From NCBI RefSeq assembly GCF_010122465.1, contig NZ_WLZY01000013.1:87902-151901 (forward strand): a stretch of DNA of 64,000 nucleotides. Direction: 5' to 3'. The DNA comes from Phytoactinopolyspora mesophila (GTDB lineage: Bacteria > Actinomycetota > Actinomycetes > Jiangellales > Jiangellaceae). Below the pieces are notes generated by a model that saw only the letters and a list, made by a program, of their open reading frames with translations, searched no databases and was not told the DNA's origin. Shown piece after piece: positions 46,202 to 56,286 of this stretch. Position numbers and translations under genes: made by a program. Positions within the stretch are counted from its first letter, which is position 1; the number at the start of each line of letters is the position of its first letter.

Positions 46202-46931
46202 CGGCAGCGGCCGCCACCCATCATTCGCGCGCCGTTGCCAAGCGTGGCGCCACCGCTGCCGGTTTGATTTACGTCACAGTGCCGCGTCCGCTACCTGCCG
46301 TGCGTGGGCGACGTGAGAACGCCGCCAGCCCGGGGCGCCGCCCGGGGAGCGACATGCCGGCGAGTGAACATAGGACCCACCACAACAATGGGCTCGGCCT
46401 GCCTGAGTTCGCGCACGGGTCCGCCCCGTAGCTCCGCCGGCGCGCGGGTCAACATGGAGAAGCCGGCACGAGAATCCGGGACCGATGACGCGCCGACCGC
46501 CGCTCCGGTCCCACCGGACGTCGCGACAGGTAGCACACCACCCGAACCGGCGAACTGACCTGCCACGATGCCCCCAGACTCGATGCCCGGCCGGTCGGCA
46601 CCCGCCCCTCTGACGGCGTCGTGGCCGTCGGTTCTCACCAGCCGAGGTCACCGTCGGCCTGCTCGCGCAGTCTTTGCGTTCCCAGGGGCATCCCGGTCCG
46701 TCTCGTCATCGGATGCGGCGCTGTTCGATCCGAGCAGAGCCCGGGCGTCCCGCATCGCATCGCGCACTCGCGTGGCACCGCGTAGCGGCCCGGGCGTGGC
46801 GATCAGCGCGGGCTCCGACCTGGCGACTGACCCAGAGAAAGACCGGAGCGCAACGGTTGCGTTCTTGGTCGGGCGTGTGTTTCCCTTCTCGATGGTAACG
46901 GGACAATAACGACGATTTGGGTGATTGCTAG
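46202..46931. other. 730-base region without a recognised gene
   Basis: Open frames exist on both strands (for example 46568-46909 plus and 46648-47166 minus) but all are Arg/Pro/Ser-rich, as expected from GC-rich non-coding DNA. A short palindrome GCAACGGTTGC near 46852 is the only structure I see. I looked for a c-di-AMP (ydaO) riboswitch because such elements precede some actinobacterial cell-wall genes, and found none. Confidence 0.4.
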
Positions 46932-47933
46932 GTGTCGAAAGCCCGCCACAAGCACGTCCGGACGCGACGTCCACGGAGCCGCCGTATCGCCACCTACGCA
47001 TTGCCCGTGGCGATGGCGGTCTCGGTACCCGCCACACTGGTCGCGTGGCCCGGGAGCACGACTGCTCCCGAGACCATCGAACTCGGGGCCGGAGACGGAA
47101 ACATCGACCGGGAGGCCGCCCTGGGGCGAGGCTTGGTCGACCGGACGCCGAGGCCCTCGGCAACACCCGACGCGTTCACCGCGACGCCGGACGTCGAGGC
47201 CAACGAGACGCAAGAGGAAGAGCCGGCTGAGACACCCGAGCCGGAGCCCACCGAGCCGCCGGACGAGGAACCCTCGGAGACACCCGAGCCGGAGCCCACC
47301 GTAGCCGGCCAGATGTACGTCACCACCTCCCTCAACGTCCGAACCGGTCCGGCTACCAGCGCCGATTCCCTGACCATCCTCGCCGCCGGTAGTGAGGTCG
47401 ACGTCACCGGGGAGACAGACGGCGACTGGACCCAGATTCTCCATGACGGCGCCGTGGCGTGGGTCAGCAGTGACTACCTGTCCGAAGAAGAGCCTTCCGA
47501 GGACACCGACGACACCGGCTCGGATGACACCGGCTCCGATGACACCGACAACGGCATCTCATCCGCTGAATGCCCGACCGGGTCGGCTGTGGAGTCCGGA
47601 CTCACACCGGACGCCATCCGGGTTCACCGCGCGGTGTGCGCACGGTTCCCGCAGATCGACACCTACCACGGCGTGCGATCCGGCGGGGGCGCACACAGCG
47701 AGGGCCGAGCCCTGGACGTCATGGTCCGGGGATCCCTCGGCGACGAGATCGCCGAATGGGTGCGGGCCAACCACCGCGAGCTCGGTGTCAGTGAAGTGAT
47801 CTGGGCGCAGCGGATCTGGACGGTGCAGCGCAGCAGTGAAGGCTGGCGCCCGATGGAAGACCGCGGGTCCGACACTGACAACCACTACGACCACGTCCAC
47901 GTGACCGTCTACGGGGACCGCGGCACCACCTGA
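46932..47933 (+). CDS. Exported SH3-domain protein with peptidase-like C-terminus
   Basis: A 333-residue protein. A basic N-terminus and hydrophobic segment (about residues 22-40) direct it outside. A disordered Pro/Glu region with repeated PEPEPT units leads to a bacterial SH3 domain (about 125-185, TTSLNVRTGPATSADSLTIL). A DDTGS tandem repeat follows, and then a C-terminal domain (about 200-330) with GAHSEGRALDVMV and HYDHVHVTVYG, arranged like the His/Asp and His ligands of LAS-type peptidases. It probably binds or modifies the cell wall. GTG start; only a weak GGTGAT precedes it. Confidence 0.82.
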   Translation: MSKARHKHVRTRRPRSRRIATYALPVAMAVSVPATLVAWPGSTTAPETIELGAGDGNIDREAALGRGLVDRTPRPSATPDAFTATPDVEANETQEEEPAETPEPEPTEPPDEEPSETPEPEPTVAGQMYVTTSLNVRTGPATSADSLTILAAGSEVDVTGETDGDWTQILHDGAVAWVSSDYLSEEEPSEDTDDTGSDDTGSDDTDNGISSAECPTGSAVESGLTPDAIRVHRAVCARFPQIDTYHGVRSGGGAHSEGRALDVMVRGSLGDEIAEWVRANHRELGVSEVIWAQRIWTVQRSSEGWRPMEDRGSDTDNHYDHVHVTVYGDRGTT

Positions 47934-47973
47934 TCACACCCGAACAGTGCGTTCAGGCCGGGTTGCCCCGCGG

Positions 47974-48005
47974 CCCTGATGCCGGAGCCCGCGCCGGCAT
48001 CAGGG
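47974..48005. terminator. Bidirectional hairpin between convergent genes
   Basis: CCCTGATGCCGG (47974-47985) and CCGGCATCAGGG (47994-48005) form a perfect 12-bp stem with an 8-base loop. It lies after the SH3 gene and overlaps the stop codon of the convergent gene at 48000. No T tract is present. Confidence 0.6.
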
Positions 48006-49040
48006 CAGTAGCTGGCTCCAGCTGCGTTCGTCCGCCCAGGCCGACGCCGGGTCCACGTACGGCCGTAACAGCTCGGTCAGTTCGGTGTCGGCCCGGTGGT
48101 TGAGCGCGTCCGAGGCGATCTTGCGGGCAACCCCGGCCAGGAAGTCGGCTAGTTGAACTCGCGGATCGGCACGGGAGTCGACCAGCCGTAAGGCGGCCAG
48201 CCGCCCCCGGCCCGGCACCAGATGATCACAAGCGGATGAGCCGCCGGCCATTCGCTGGAGCCGCGCCACGACCTCACGGCTCAACACGTTCTGCTCGTCG
48301 TGAATGATCGAGATGGGCTGTCCGTGCCGGCCCCAGAAGGCCACGGCGCAGAGGATGGCGGGGACAAGCGGGTCCGCTGCTGGCGGCATAGCCGTTCCGT
48401 CGACGGCGCCCGCCCGGAAAGACGCGGCCCGTTCCTTGGCGGCGCCCAGCAGCTCGACCACCTCGGCGCAGCGTCCGGATCCACCGGCCGAACGCATGAT
48501 GTCGATCATGTGGAAGAACGATTCGACGGGCGCCAACACACCAGGGCGGTTCTTCGCGCGCAGCAGGTCGTTGCCTGATTCCAGAAACACCTGCCACTGC
48601 GCTCGCCCGAACGCGCGCTCGCCGTCCCGATAGAGCGTCACAGCTGCGGAGCCGTTGCGCTGATCGGTTCCGGGCACTGCCAGCCATGACTCGTCCCGAC
48701 CCACCACAAGCACGTCGACGATTCGGCTGACGACGAAGAACGCCTTGTCGGCCAAGTAGACGCGGCCATGCTCGAAGATCGGTCCCGACGGGCCGAGGAG
48801 CCACGTCAAGACAGCGCGGTGCTTCTCCCGCAGCAAGTGATTCGCCTTGTACTCCAGCGCGGGCGAACCGATGCGGGCCCGGATCTCCCGAATGCACCAC
48901 GCAGCCGCCTCCGCCCCGAGGTGGACGCTTGAATGCGCGAACACGTCGGTGTTTCCGCCGACGAGCCGCTCCCCCTCCGAACCGGACTCGTCGCAAGCAA
49001 CCTCGAGAAGGCAGCTACTCGGCACGGCACCGGTGACCAA
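48000..49040 (-). CDS. DUF3800-like protein
   Basis: A 346-residue protein. The N-terminal CDESGSEG and the C-terminal SRADPRVQLADFLAG carry the Asp residues of the DUF3800 family, which is thought to have an RNase H-like fold; HDEQN in the middle may add a third acidic site. No function is established. I favour a TTG start at 49040 because AGGAG lies 7 bases before it; the ATG at 49091 has no good site. Such genes often occur near mobile or defence loci, but none is adjacent here. Confidence 0.7.
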   Translation of the reverse strand: MVTGAVPSSCLLEVACDESGSEGERLVGGNTDVFAHSSVHLGAEAAAWCIREIRARIGSPALEYKANHLLREKHRAVLTWLLGPSGPIFEHGRVYLADKAFFVVSRIVDVLVVGRDESWLAVPGTDQRNGSAAVTLYRDGERAFGRAQWQVFLESGNDLLRAKNRPGVLAPVESFFHMIDIMRSAGGSGRCAEVVELLGAAKERAASFRAGAVDGTAMPPAADPLVPAILCAVAFWGRHGQPISIIHDEQNVLSREVVARLQRMAGGSSACDHLVPGRGRLAALRLVDSRADPRVQLADFLAGVARKIASDALNHRADTELTELLRPYVDPASAWADERSWSQLLP

Positions 49041-49306
49041 AGAGCATCTCCTCAACTGGAGCGTGATGCGCGAAGGCCTCTCCCAACCCATCCCACCCGG
49101 CGAACACGCGCCTGTCTACCGAGTTTCGCCTGCGGCACCTGTCATAAACCCACGGGCTCACCCCTGGGCGGACATCGAGCCCCCTGACAGTACCGTGAAG
49201 GTGGCGACTGAACGTCGCCCTGTGCCGGCCGGGCGGGCCGGCGGCTCCCGTGGCTACGCGAAGCCGACCCGGCCACTCACCAATGAGCGGCAAGAAGGAT
49301 GGAGAT

Positions 49307-50500
49307 ATGTCGGATCTCAGGATCGGTGTCATCGGACTCGGTACTCGCAGCGGACTAGCCGCCCACGCGCATCGCCCGGGCGAAGGCTCGCGCGTCGTCG
49401 CGGTCTGTGATCCGGTCGCCGCACGTACCGAACGCGCCGCTGACACATTCGGAGCCGACGTCCGCGCCACCGACGACCACCGCAAGCTGCTGGAGGACGA
49501 GCTCGACGCGGTCTTCGTTATCACGCCGGATCACACCCACGCCGAGATCAGTCTCGACGTCATGCGGGCCGGTGCGGCTGTCTACGTGGAAAAGCCGCTG
49601 GCCATCAGCACTGAAGATTGTGACACGATGCTCCGCGCCGCGCGAGAGACCGGTTCGCGGCTCTACGTCGGGCACAACATGCGACACATGCCCGTCGTGC
49701 AGACCATGCGGGACATCGTCGCCCGGGGCGACATCGGCGTGGTCAAAACCGTGTGGTGCCGGCACTTCGTCGGTCATGGCGGTGACTTCTACTTCAAGGA
49801 CTGGCATGCCGACCGTCGTTACGTTGGTGGACTGCTACTACAGAAGGGCGCTCACGACCTGGACGTGATCCACGCCCTCGCGGAGGGATACACCACGCGC
49901 ACCAGCGCGTTCGGGGATCTCGCGGTATACGGCGGGATCACCGACCGGACCGACCGCACCGGGCACACGATGCGGGACTGGTTCGACCCGGACGGCAACT
50001 GGCCGCCTACGTCCCTCCGGGGGCTGAACCCGGTGATCGACGTGGAGGACCTCAGCGTGGTCAACCTCAGCCTCGACAACGGTGTCCTCGCCACGTACCA
50101 GCAGTGCCATTTCACGCCGGACTACTGGCGCAACTACACAGTCATCGGAACCGAGGGCAGGCTGGAGAACTTCGGCGACAGTGACGGCGCCGTGGTCAAG
50201 GTCTGGAACAAGCGCCGATCGGGGTACCGTCCGGATGCCGATCAGGAGATCACCGTCGACACCGCCACGGGCGGCCACGGCGGCGCGGATCCACGCATTG
50301 TCAGCGAATTCCTTCATTTCGCCCGCTCGGGCGGAGCCACCGAAACCTCGCCGGTGGCGGCCCGCCAGGCCGTCGCCGCCGGCATGGCTGCCACAGAGTC
50401 GCTGCGCAGCGGCGGCACTCCGGTGGAGGTCGCGCCGCTGCCCAGCGACCTGGTCGACTACTTCGACGGCGGGCAAGTGAGGACGCCTCCGCCGCACTGA
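49307..50500 (+). CDS. Gfo/Idh/MocA-family oxidoreductase
   Basis: A 397-residue NAD(P)-dependent sugar or inositol dehydrogenase-like protein. The Rossmann loop GVIGLGTRSGLAAHAH is at about residues 6-21, with the family Lys in VYVEKPLAIS (about 104). The C-terminal domain has GGLLLQKGAHDLDVIHAL, where the His-Asp region is typical. The ATG at 49307 follows GGAGAT. No sugar transporter or kinase is adjacent, so the substrate is open. Confidence 0.9.
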   Translation: MSDLRIGVIGLGTRSGLAAHAHRPGEGSRVVAVCDPVAARTERAADTFGADVRATDDHRKLLEDELDAVFVITPDHTHAEISLDVMRAGAAVYVEKPLAISTEDCDTMLRAARETGSRLYVGHNMRHMPVVQTMRDIVARGDIGVVKTVWCRHFVGHGGDFYFKDWHADRRYVGGLLLQKGAHDLDVIHALAEGYTTRTSAFGDLAVYGGITDRTDRTGHTMRDWFDPDGNWPPTSLRGLNPVIDVEDLSVVNLSLDNGVLATYQQCHFTPDYWRNYTVIGTEGRLENFGDSDGAVVKVWNKRRSGYRPDADQEITVDTATGGHGGADPRIVSEFLHFARSGGATETSPVAARQAVAAGMAATESLRSGGTPVEVAPLPSDLVDYFDGGQVRTPPPH

Positions 50501-50569
50501 ACCAGGGGTGCCTTTCTCGCTGTTCGCGAGCAACCGGACGGCAATACGGAGACGAACGCTTGGCGGAGT

Positions 50570-51772
50570 TCAGCGCGGGTTCTCGTCCCGACAGGCTTCG
50601 GCCAGGGCGAGGAACTGAGTCCGGTCGCGGCCGTCCGCCGCGGCCGCGAGCAACTGCCAGGCACGCTCGTGTTCCGGCTCGGTGTAACGATCCGCGGCCT
50701 CCCTCCGCACTCGCGGGTCACGCAGAGCTGCTCCTGCGTGGTAGGCGAACACCGGCGCCGAGCTTTCCGTGATGTCGGGCGACAGCGTCGCCATCTCGAC
50801 AATACCGAGCTGCTCCGCTTCTTCTCGGCTCAGGCCGTCGTCCATGAACTCACGAATACGTGGTGCGGGCTCATGCTCCGACGTCACCGGTGGCTGACAA
50901 TATTGCTCGCCGGAGCGAACCGCGGCGCCAAGTCGCGCGCACCGATCTTCCAGCGGCTCGAGCAGATATGCGTCCTCGATACTCGAACCGGCCAACTTGC
51001 GGGCGACCACCTCGTCGACAACGATGGGGGGAGCGGCGAAGATCAGGCCGGGGTCGCCGGCCACTTCGATAAGGTGGCCGTATACCAGGTCGCCAGGGCT
51101 GAGCCCGACGGCCTCGCTCAGGTGCCGGAGTGACTTCTCCTCTCCGGTGACGTGATCGCGAACAAAAAGCTCAGTGCCTTCGACGCGGCACAGCTGGTAG
51201 ACGCGGCCCGGCGTCTCTGCCCACGACCGCCCACCACCACCGAACTTGGCCAGCCCAGGGGCGTACTGAACAAGAAACACTTCGAGCATCAGCTCGTCGA
51301 ACAGCAAGCAGCCGTTCACCGCGCTCCGCAACGCCGACCGACCCGCCACCCATCCGGAATATTCTGGATGAATTGAACCCGCCACGCCTTCAGCCGCTTC
51401 AGCGATCTCCCTTTGCACCCGTGCGACCAGCGGGAGTGGGAGGGTTTCGATCCATCGACCGGCTGCGGCAATGGTGAAACGCGCCCAATGCCAGGACTCG
51501 GCCTCCTCACCGAGCTCAAGCATGTCGATCAGTTGGGCTTCCCACTCGGTGCCGCCCAGCCACGGGACACCCCACAGGCAAGCCAAGGCATGTTTCAGAT
51601 CGCCATGTTGCTCGGCAGCCATAGCCTCGCCGAACAATTGAAGGTGCTGCTCGGTGTACATCGGATGGGCACCACCGGCGCATTCTTCGACGAGATGGTC
51701 GGGTGCCCGACGGGACTGGGTGGACCGCCGCTGCGCGCGGCGCTTGCGAGAGCGAGATTTCGACTTAGGCAT
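50570..51772 (-). CDS. Hypothetical protein
   Basis: A 400-residue protein that I do not recognise. A basic Lys/Arg/Ser start (residues 1-20), then a soluble, mixed alpha/beta protein with no membrane helix. VYQLCRVEGTELFVRDHVTG and LSPGDLVYGHLIEVAGDPG look like strands of a beta domain (about 190-245). The final part is helical and charged. Several conserved-looking Trp and Gly residues suggest a folded domain, but no catalytic site is visible. Single gene; convergent with the Gfo/Idh/MocA gene. Confidence 0.75.
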   Translation of the reverse strand: MPKSKSRSRKRRAQRRSTQSRRAPDHLVEECAGGAHPMYTEQHLQLFGEAMAAEQHGDLKHALACLWGVPWLGGTEWEAQLIDMLELGEEAESWHWARFTIAAAGRWIETLPLPLVARVQREIAEAAEGVAGSIHPEYSGWVAGRSALRSAVNGCLLFDELMLEVFLVQYAPGLAKFGGGGRSWAETPGRVYQLCRVEGTELFVRDHVTGEEKSLRHLSEAVGLSPGDLVYGHLIEVAGDPGLIFAAPPIVVDEVVARKLAGSSIEDAYLLEPLEDRCARLGAAVRSGEQYCQPPVTSEHEPAPRIREFMDDGLSREEAEQLGIVEMATLSPDITESSAPVFAYHAGAALRDPRVRREAADRYTEPEHERAWQLLAAAADGRDRTQFLALAEACRDENPR

Positions 51773-51890
51773 GCAGAAGATGCTCGACCCAAGAGTTCAC
51801 AAACACAAGCATCCGGACGCTAACTGTGGACAACTCTGCCTCTCGGAGGCACCAGGTTGTTGATAAGTCGCGCCCACAGCCCGCTCGTGC

Positions 51891-53246
51891 TCAGGACAGA
51901 TCACGCAGCGCGTCTTCGATTCCGCGGTGGAATGTCGGATACGCATAGATCATGTGCCGCAGCCGTTCCACGGGCACCCTGCCGTGCACGGCCACGGCCA
52001 GTGCGCCGAGCACCTCACCACCGTTCGGCCCGGCCGACGTCCCGCCGACGAGAACACCTTGATCAGCGTCGCTGATCAGTTTGATCACACCATCGTTGCC
52101 CGCCTTGTGGATCCAGCCGCGAGCCGTGGATGGCACCTGAGCGGTACCGACCTGGACGTTGAGTCCGTTGGCCCGGGCTTGGGCCTCCGTCAGTCCGACC
52201 GCGCCGATCTCCGGATCGGTGAAAGTCACCCGGGATAATGCCCGATAGTCCGCAGGCGGTCCGATCTGCCCGAGAATGTCGCGCGTGACGATGCCCGCCT
52301 GGTAAGTGGCGACGTGCGTGAACGCCCCAAGCCCCGTCACGTCACCTACCGCCCAGAGTTTGTCACCGGCTCGCATCCAGTCGTCGACGGCGATCGCCCG
52401 TGCGGACGGATCCAGCCCAACCGAGTCCACGCCGAGCGTGCTGAGATCCGCTCGCCGCCCGACGGAGACCAGTAAGCGGTCCACAGCTAGATCCGTGCCA
52501 TCCGCGAGGGTCACCGTGAACTGATCGCCGTGCCGCACTCGTTCCACGCCGTTGGAGGTGTGGATGCTGATCCCGTCCGCTTCCAGCGCAGACTGCACGA
52601 CTTCGGAGGCCTCTGGCTCCTCCATGGCCAACAGCCTGTCGGCCGCCTCGACCACGGTGACCCGTGAACCGAACCGGGCGAATGCCTGAGCCAATTCCAG
52701 CCCGATCGCCCCGCCGCCGAGCACCAGCAGAGACCCCGGCCTTTCTTTGGTCTCGAGAGCCTCGCGGTTGGTCCAGTACGGAGTATCGGCCAACCCGTCG
52801 ATCGGCGGGACAACCGGCTTGGTTCCGGTTCCGAGCACCACGCCGCGACGAGCCTCGTAAGTGGTGCCGTCGACTTCCACCCGGCCGGGTCCAGCGAGGC
52901 GCCCCCAGCCGCGAACCAGGCGGCCTCCCTTGTCGGTGAACCGATCCGCGGCGATCTGATCGTTCCAGTCCGTGGTCGCCTCTTCCCGGATCCGCGCGGC
53001 CACGACCGCGAAATCGGGTGTCACATGAGAGTGGCCGGCCATACCGTCGATCCGGCGTGCCTCGGCCAAGAGGTCAGCGGCACGAATCATCATCTTGCTA
53101 GGGATACATCCCCAGTACGGGCACTCGCCTCCGACGAGCTGGCCTTCGACCGCCACCACGTCCAGCCCGGCATCGGCCAGCGAACCGGCGACGCTCTCAC
53201 CCCCGACACCCATCCCGACCACAACAACGTCGGCCTGCTCGCTCAT
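51891..53246 (-). CDS. Pyridine nucleotide-disulfide oxidoreductase (mercuric reductase / lipoamide dehydrogenase type)
   Basis: A 451-residue flavoenzyme. FAD loop GMGVGGESVAGSLADAG, redox-active disulfide in GGECPYWGCIPSK (about residue 40), NAD loop LVLGGGAIGLELAQAFARFG and second FAD block LWAVGDVTGLGAFTHVA. The C-terminal dimerisation domain has HGRVPVERLRHMIYAYPTFH in place of the HAHPT of lipoamide dehydrogenase, and no Cys pair at the C-terminus, so mercuric reductase activity is unlikely. The ATG at 53246 has GAGGAG upstream. Substrate not known. Confidence 0.88.
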   Translation of the reverse strand: MSEQADVVVVGMGVGGESVAGSLADAGLDVVAVEGQLVGGECPYWGCIPSKMMIRAADLLAEARRIDGMAGHSHVTPDFAVVAARIREEATTDWNDQIAADRFTDKGGRLVRGWGRLAGPGRVEVDGTTYEARRGVVLGTGTKPVVPPIDGLADTPYWTNREALETKERPGSLLVLGGGAIGLELAQAFARFGSRVTVVEAADRLLAMEEPEASEVVQSALEADGISIHTSNGVERVRHGDQFTVTLADGTDLAVDRLLVSVGRRADLSTLGVDSVGLDPSARAIAVDDWMRAGDKLWAVGDVTGLGAFTHVATYQAGIVTRDILGQIGPPADYRALSRVTFTDPEIGAVGLTEAQARANGLNVQVGTAQVPSTARGWIHKAGNDGVIKLISDADQGVLVGGTSAGPNGGEVLGALAVAVHGRVPVERLRHMIYAYPTFHRGIEDALRDLS

Positions 53247-53473
53247 CACTTCTTCTCCTCGTTCAGAGGTTGACGCCGCCGTCTCGGCAGCGATTCGGGT
53301 CCGGACCGCTGAAAGCGGCATCAGCTATGTCCAGGCTGCATCCAGCGGCACGGCCACGTCCACCAAAAGCACGTAGTAGGACGCAATACCCGGCAACGGC
53401 GCGAACGAACGCGAGTAACTGCGACGGAGCCTGACAACCCGCGGGAGTAGGTGCTTGCTGGCTTTCTGTGAAC

Positions 53474-54394
53474 TCAGCCGTCGGTAACGGCAGAGTCCAC
53501 GACGGTGCTCCGCTGAACGAGGCGCCCCGAGCGCAGCTCCGCCGCGAAGGCGAGCACCATCGCGAGCATGCACGTCACCGCGAAAAGCTCGACAGTCTCT
53601 TCGATCGGTCCGTCCACCACGAAATAATGTGCCCGCTCCTGGCTCATACCCGGCGAAGGCGGGAATCGCCCTCCGAAGAAGGTCTGGTCGACCGCGGAGC
53701 CGAGATTGACGTAGAGGCTGCCGAGATGCCGAAGGCCAGAGCCGATCGCAGCCATGCCGTAGAGCACCACCGCCACCACCAGATACGGCCGGGCGGACAC
53801 GGCTTCCCAGGCGTATCGCCCGTACCGGAGGACGGCGTAGAGCGGAATCGCGGCCAGCGCCGCGAAGTACGGGAAGTCCGACACCACCTGGTATGGCAGG
53901 CCGAACACTTCCGAGCCGAAATGCAGCCGAACCGCCCCGCTGATCCCGTGGCGGACATCGCCGGCCTCCTCCACCAGCATCAGGCCGAGGCCTACAGCGA
54001 GGAGGAAGAAGAACGTCGAAGCCCCCCTATACGCCGTGCCGGCCAACCGGCCGCCCAGGTACCCAGCGACGGCGATAACGACGGCGAGCATCACCCATTG
54101 GCTGACCTCGACCACGTGGTCGTTGAACAAGTACGTCCACATCGGCATCGCGATGCGGTCGCCGAATCCGTTCACGTTGACGATGTCCACCGCGATGAAC
54201 AGAGTCCACGCGGTGATGACAAAAGCCGCGACGGCCAGGAGTAGGTACCGCGGCCGGATGCGGAACAACACCGGCCAGCGGCCGTCGCCGCCATCGGCTG
54301 GGCGGCCGGCCGTGTCCACGCCGGTATGACCGCCCGTCGCGCCGGGATGATTCAGCTGCTCATCGGCGGTCTCGTGTTCCAGCTGGCGAGGCAT
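53474..54394 (-). CDS. Hypothetical integral membrane protein
   Basis: A 306-residue protein with a polar N-terminal 45 residues (Gly/Asp/His) and about seven membrane helices. Acidic residues in or near helices (LMLVEEAGDV, and DGPIEETVELF at the last helix) might be functional. I recognise no transport or enzyme family. Separated from the neighbouring oxidoreductase gene by 227 bases with no visible feature. Confidence 0.75.
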   Translation of the reverse strand: MPRQLEHETADEQLNHPGATGGHTGVDTAGRPADGGDGRWPVLFRIRPRYLLLAVAAFVITAWTLFIAVDIVNVNGFGDRIAMPMWTYLFNDHVVEVSQWVMLAVVIAVAGYLGGRLAGTAYRGASTFFFLLAVGLGLMLVEEAGDVRHGISGAVRLHFGSEVFGLPYQVVSDFPYFAALAAIPLYAVLRYGRYAWEAVSARPYLVVAVVLYGMAAIGSGLRHLGSLYVNLGSAVDQTFFGGRFPPSPGMSQERAHYFVVDGPIEETVELFAVTCMLAMVLAFAAELRSGRLVQRSTVVDSAVTDG

Positions 54395-54545
54395 GGGAAA
54401 AGAGAGTACCCGAACTCATTCACCAGTGAGTTCGCTCGTCAGTCACGATTACCTACCATTCACATCGTCGGCGACCACGGACTCAGCGCGATATGAGCGG
54501 CCGCTGCGAATCACGGCGTCCCCGGCCACTAGGCTGTGACCACTC

Positions 54546-55400
54546 ATGAGTAGAAACACCACGGGCCGCTACCGTCGCAGCCCAGTCCAACGTCGTCGGC
54601 TTCGGCCTCTAGCCGTGGCTATGTCGGCGACGGTTTTAGCGGCCTCGACCCTCTATGTGGTGGCTTTCCGCGAGGATGCGCCCGTTGGCTCGGAACCGAT
54701 CACCCTCGACAATCCCGGAGCACATCAGCCCAGCCCTGATTCCCTCGACCGCGACTCCATTCCGTCGCGGGGCACAGGCGGAGACCGCGAGCCCATCACC
54801 GAACCTACTGCCGAGGTCACCGTGTCCGGCCCGACGGCCGGCGGCCGCGTTCAGCCAGCGCCGGTCGACTCGCCGGACTCAGCCAGCGGGCACTACCTCG
54901 TGGTCCCCGGCGGTGACGCCGCCCCAGAACGGATGTCCGGCGATACCGTCCGCTACTTGGTCGAGGTGGAAGAAGGCCTGCCGTTCGAGGCTGAGGAGTT
55001 CGCGGAGCAGGTACATACGATCCTCAACGACGAAAGAGGCTGGGGACACGACGGCAGCATGAGATTCGAACGAGTCGACGACAGCTCAGCAGCGTTTCGG
55101 GTGTCCCTGTCCAGTCCCGATCTCACCGACGAGCAGTGTTATCCCTTGCTCACCCGCGGCGAGGTCTCGTGCTGGAACGGCTCGCGCGCGATCATCAACG
55201 CTCAGCGCTGGGGCGTCGGCGCCGAGACATACGGTGCCGACATCCTCAGCTACCGGGAGTACTTGATCAACCACGAGGTCGGGCACGCATTGGGCCATGG
55301 CCATGTGAGCTGCCCGGCCGCGGGGGAACCAGCTCCGACAATGGTTCAGCAGACGAAGTCGCTCCAGGGGTGCGCCCCCAACCCGTGGCCGGCACGCTGA
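54546..55400 (+). CDS. DUF3152 secreted metalloprotease-like protein
   Basis: A 284-residue protein with an N-terminal membrane anchor (about residues 21-40) and a Pro/Thr/Ser-rich linker. The C-terminal domain (about 115-284) ends with HEVGHALGHGHVSCP near residue 242, a zinc-protease motif HExxHxxGHxH, as in DUF3152 proteins of actinobacteria. It should act outside the membrane; no substrate is known. TAGGCT at 54530-54535 sits 11 bases before the ATG, consistent with a very short or absent leader. Confidence 0.88.
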   Translation: MSRNTTGRYRRSPVQRRRLRPLAVAMSATVLAASTLYVVAFREDAPVGSEPITLDNPGAHQPSPDSLDRDSIPSRGTGGDREPITEPTAEVTVSGPTAGGRVQPAPVDSPDSASGHYLVVPGGDAAPERMSGDTVRYLVEVEEGLPFEAEEFAEQVHTILNDERGWGHDGSMRFERVDDSSAAFRVSLSSPDLTDEQCYPLLTRGEVSCWNGSRAIINAQRWGVGAETYGADILSYREYLINHEVGHALGHGHVSCPAAGEPAPTMVQQTKSLQGCAPNPWPAR

Positions 55401-55413
55401 ACCGTCAGCTGGC

Positions 55414-56130
55414 CTACCTCGCCTCTTCGCTGATCAGTACCCCGGTGGCGAACATCCGGTGCGAGGAGCCGAATCGCGGCCAGCAGGTCGTCAGGGTGAT
55501 CCGCCGCTCGGTCGGCTCAGTGCTTCGTGGCTCACCCGGAACCGGATCGACGACCCAGGTGTCTTGAATCTCGATCTTGTTGCCATCGGGATCGCCGTTG
55601 GGTGCGTCGTCTATCTCGTAGACGTAGGTGCCGTCAGCCATGACCACTTCGATGATGTCACCCACGTGGAGCTCGGGAAACTTCGCGAACGGTTCGCCGT
55701 GCCCGGACCGGTGCGCCGCGACGGCGAAATTGCCCAGCTCACCGGGGTTCGCGCTGTTCGGGTAATGGCCCGGGCCGTTCTTCAGGTCCTCGTCTTCGAC
55801 ACCCTGCACCATGACCCATTCCCAGTCCTCGCCGAAACGCGGAATCCGGATCACGCCGTAGGCCTCGCCGATATCGATGTCGTCGGGCGCCAGGGCCTCA
55901 CCGTCGGTTTCGCTCGAGTCGACGTCGAAGCTGAGCTCACCGCGCAGATCATTCTGGGCGGCCGCGGTCTGGAGGCCGGTGCCCCACAGCACATAGACGA
56001 CGAACAGAAGAACGACGACGCCCGCCGTCATGAGGAGTTCGCCGAAGAAACCTACGACCATGCCCACGGGGCCCCGGCGTGGTGCGGCGCGGCGAGCTCC
56101 ACGTCGTTTGGGCTCCGTTTCTCGTTCCAT
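55414..56130 (-). CDS. Class E sortase
   Basis: A 238-residue transpeptidase. Basic N-terminus, one membrane helix (about residues 25-50), and a sortase barrel with the catalytic His in NFAVAAHRSGHGEPFAKF, Cys in RRITLTTCWPRFGSS (about 215) and the Arg just after it in SSHRM. The TLTTC form and size match class E, which anchors proteins with LAXTG motifs in high-GC Gram-positives. No LAXTG substrate is encoded in this window. The ATG at 56130 or GTG at 56136, 6 bases after GAGAGG, is the start. Convergent with the DUF3152 gene. Confidence 0.9.
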   Translation of the reverse strand: MERETEPKRRGARRAAPRRGPVGMVVGFFGELLMTAGVVVLLFVVYVLWGTGLQTAAAQNDLRGELSFDVDSSETDGEALAPDDIDIGEAYGVIRIPRFGEDWEWVMVQGVEDEDLKNGPGHYPNSANPGELGNFAVAAHRSGHGEPFAKFPELHVGDIIEVVMADGTYVYEIDDAPNGDPDGNKIEIQDTWVVDPVPGEPRSTEPTERRITLTTCWPRFGSSHRMFATGVLISEEAR

Positions 56131-56286
56131 GTCCACACTGCCTCTCCTCCGCGACGCGGCTCTCGGATCACGTCCCACCAATCGTCCGGATAACGCCCGC
56201 TGGGCAGCCCGAGTTCCTTGCCAGCAAGCGTCGTACGCTCGGCACCTACGCACCTGTTCACCAACGACCCCACGAGGTTGCAGCCC

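Noticed and set aside
46650..46931. c-di-AMP riboswitch before the SH3-domain gene
   Set aside because: I looked for the conserved ydaO core because such genes are often controlled by it; the conserved segments are absent.
46568..47166. Open frames on both strands in the 46.2-46.9 kb gap
   Set aside because: No recognisable protein sequence, no ribosome binding site; treated as non-coding.
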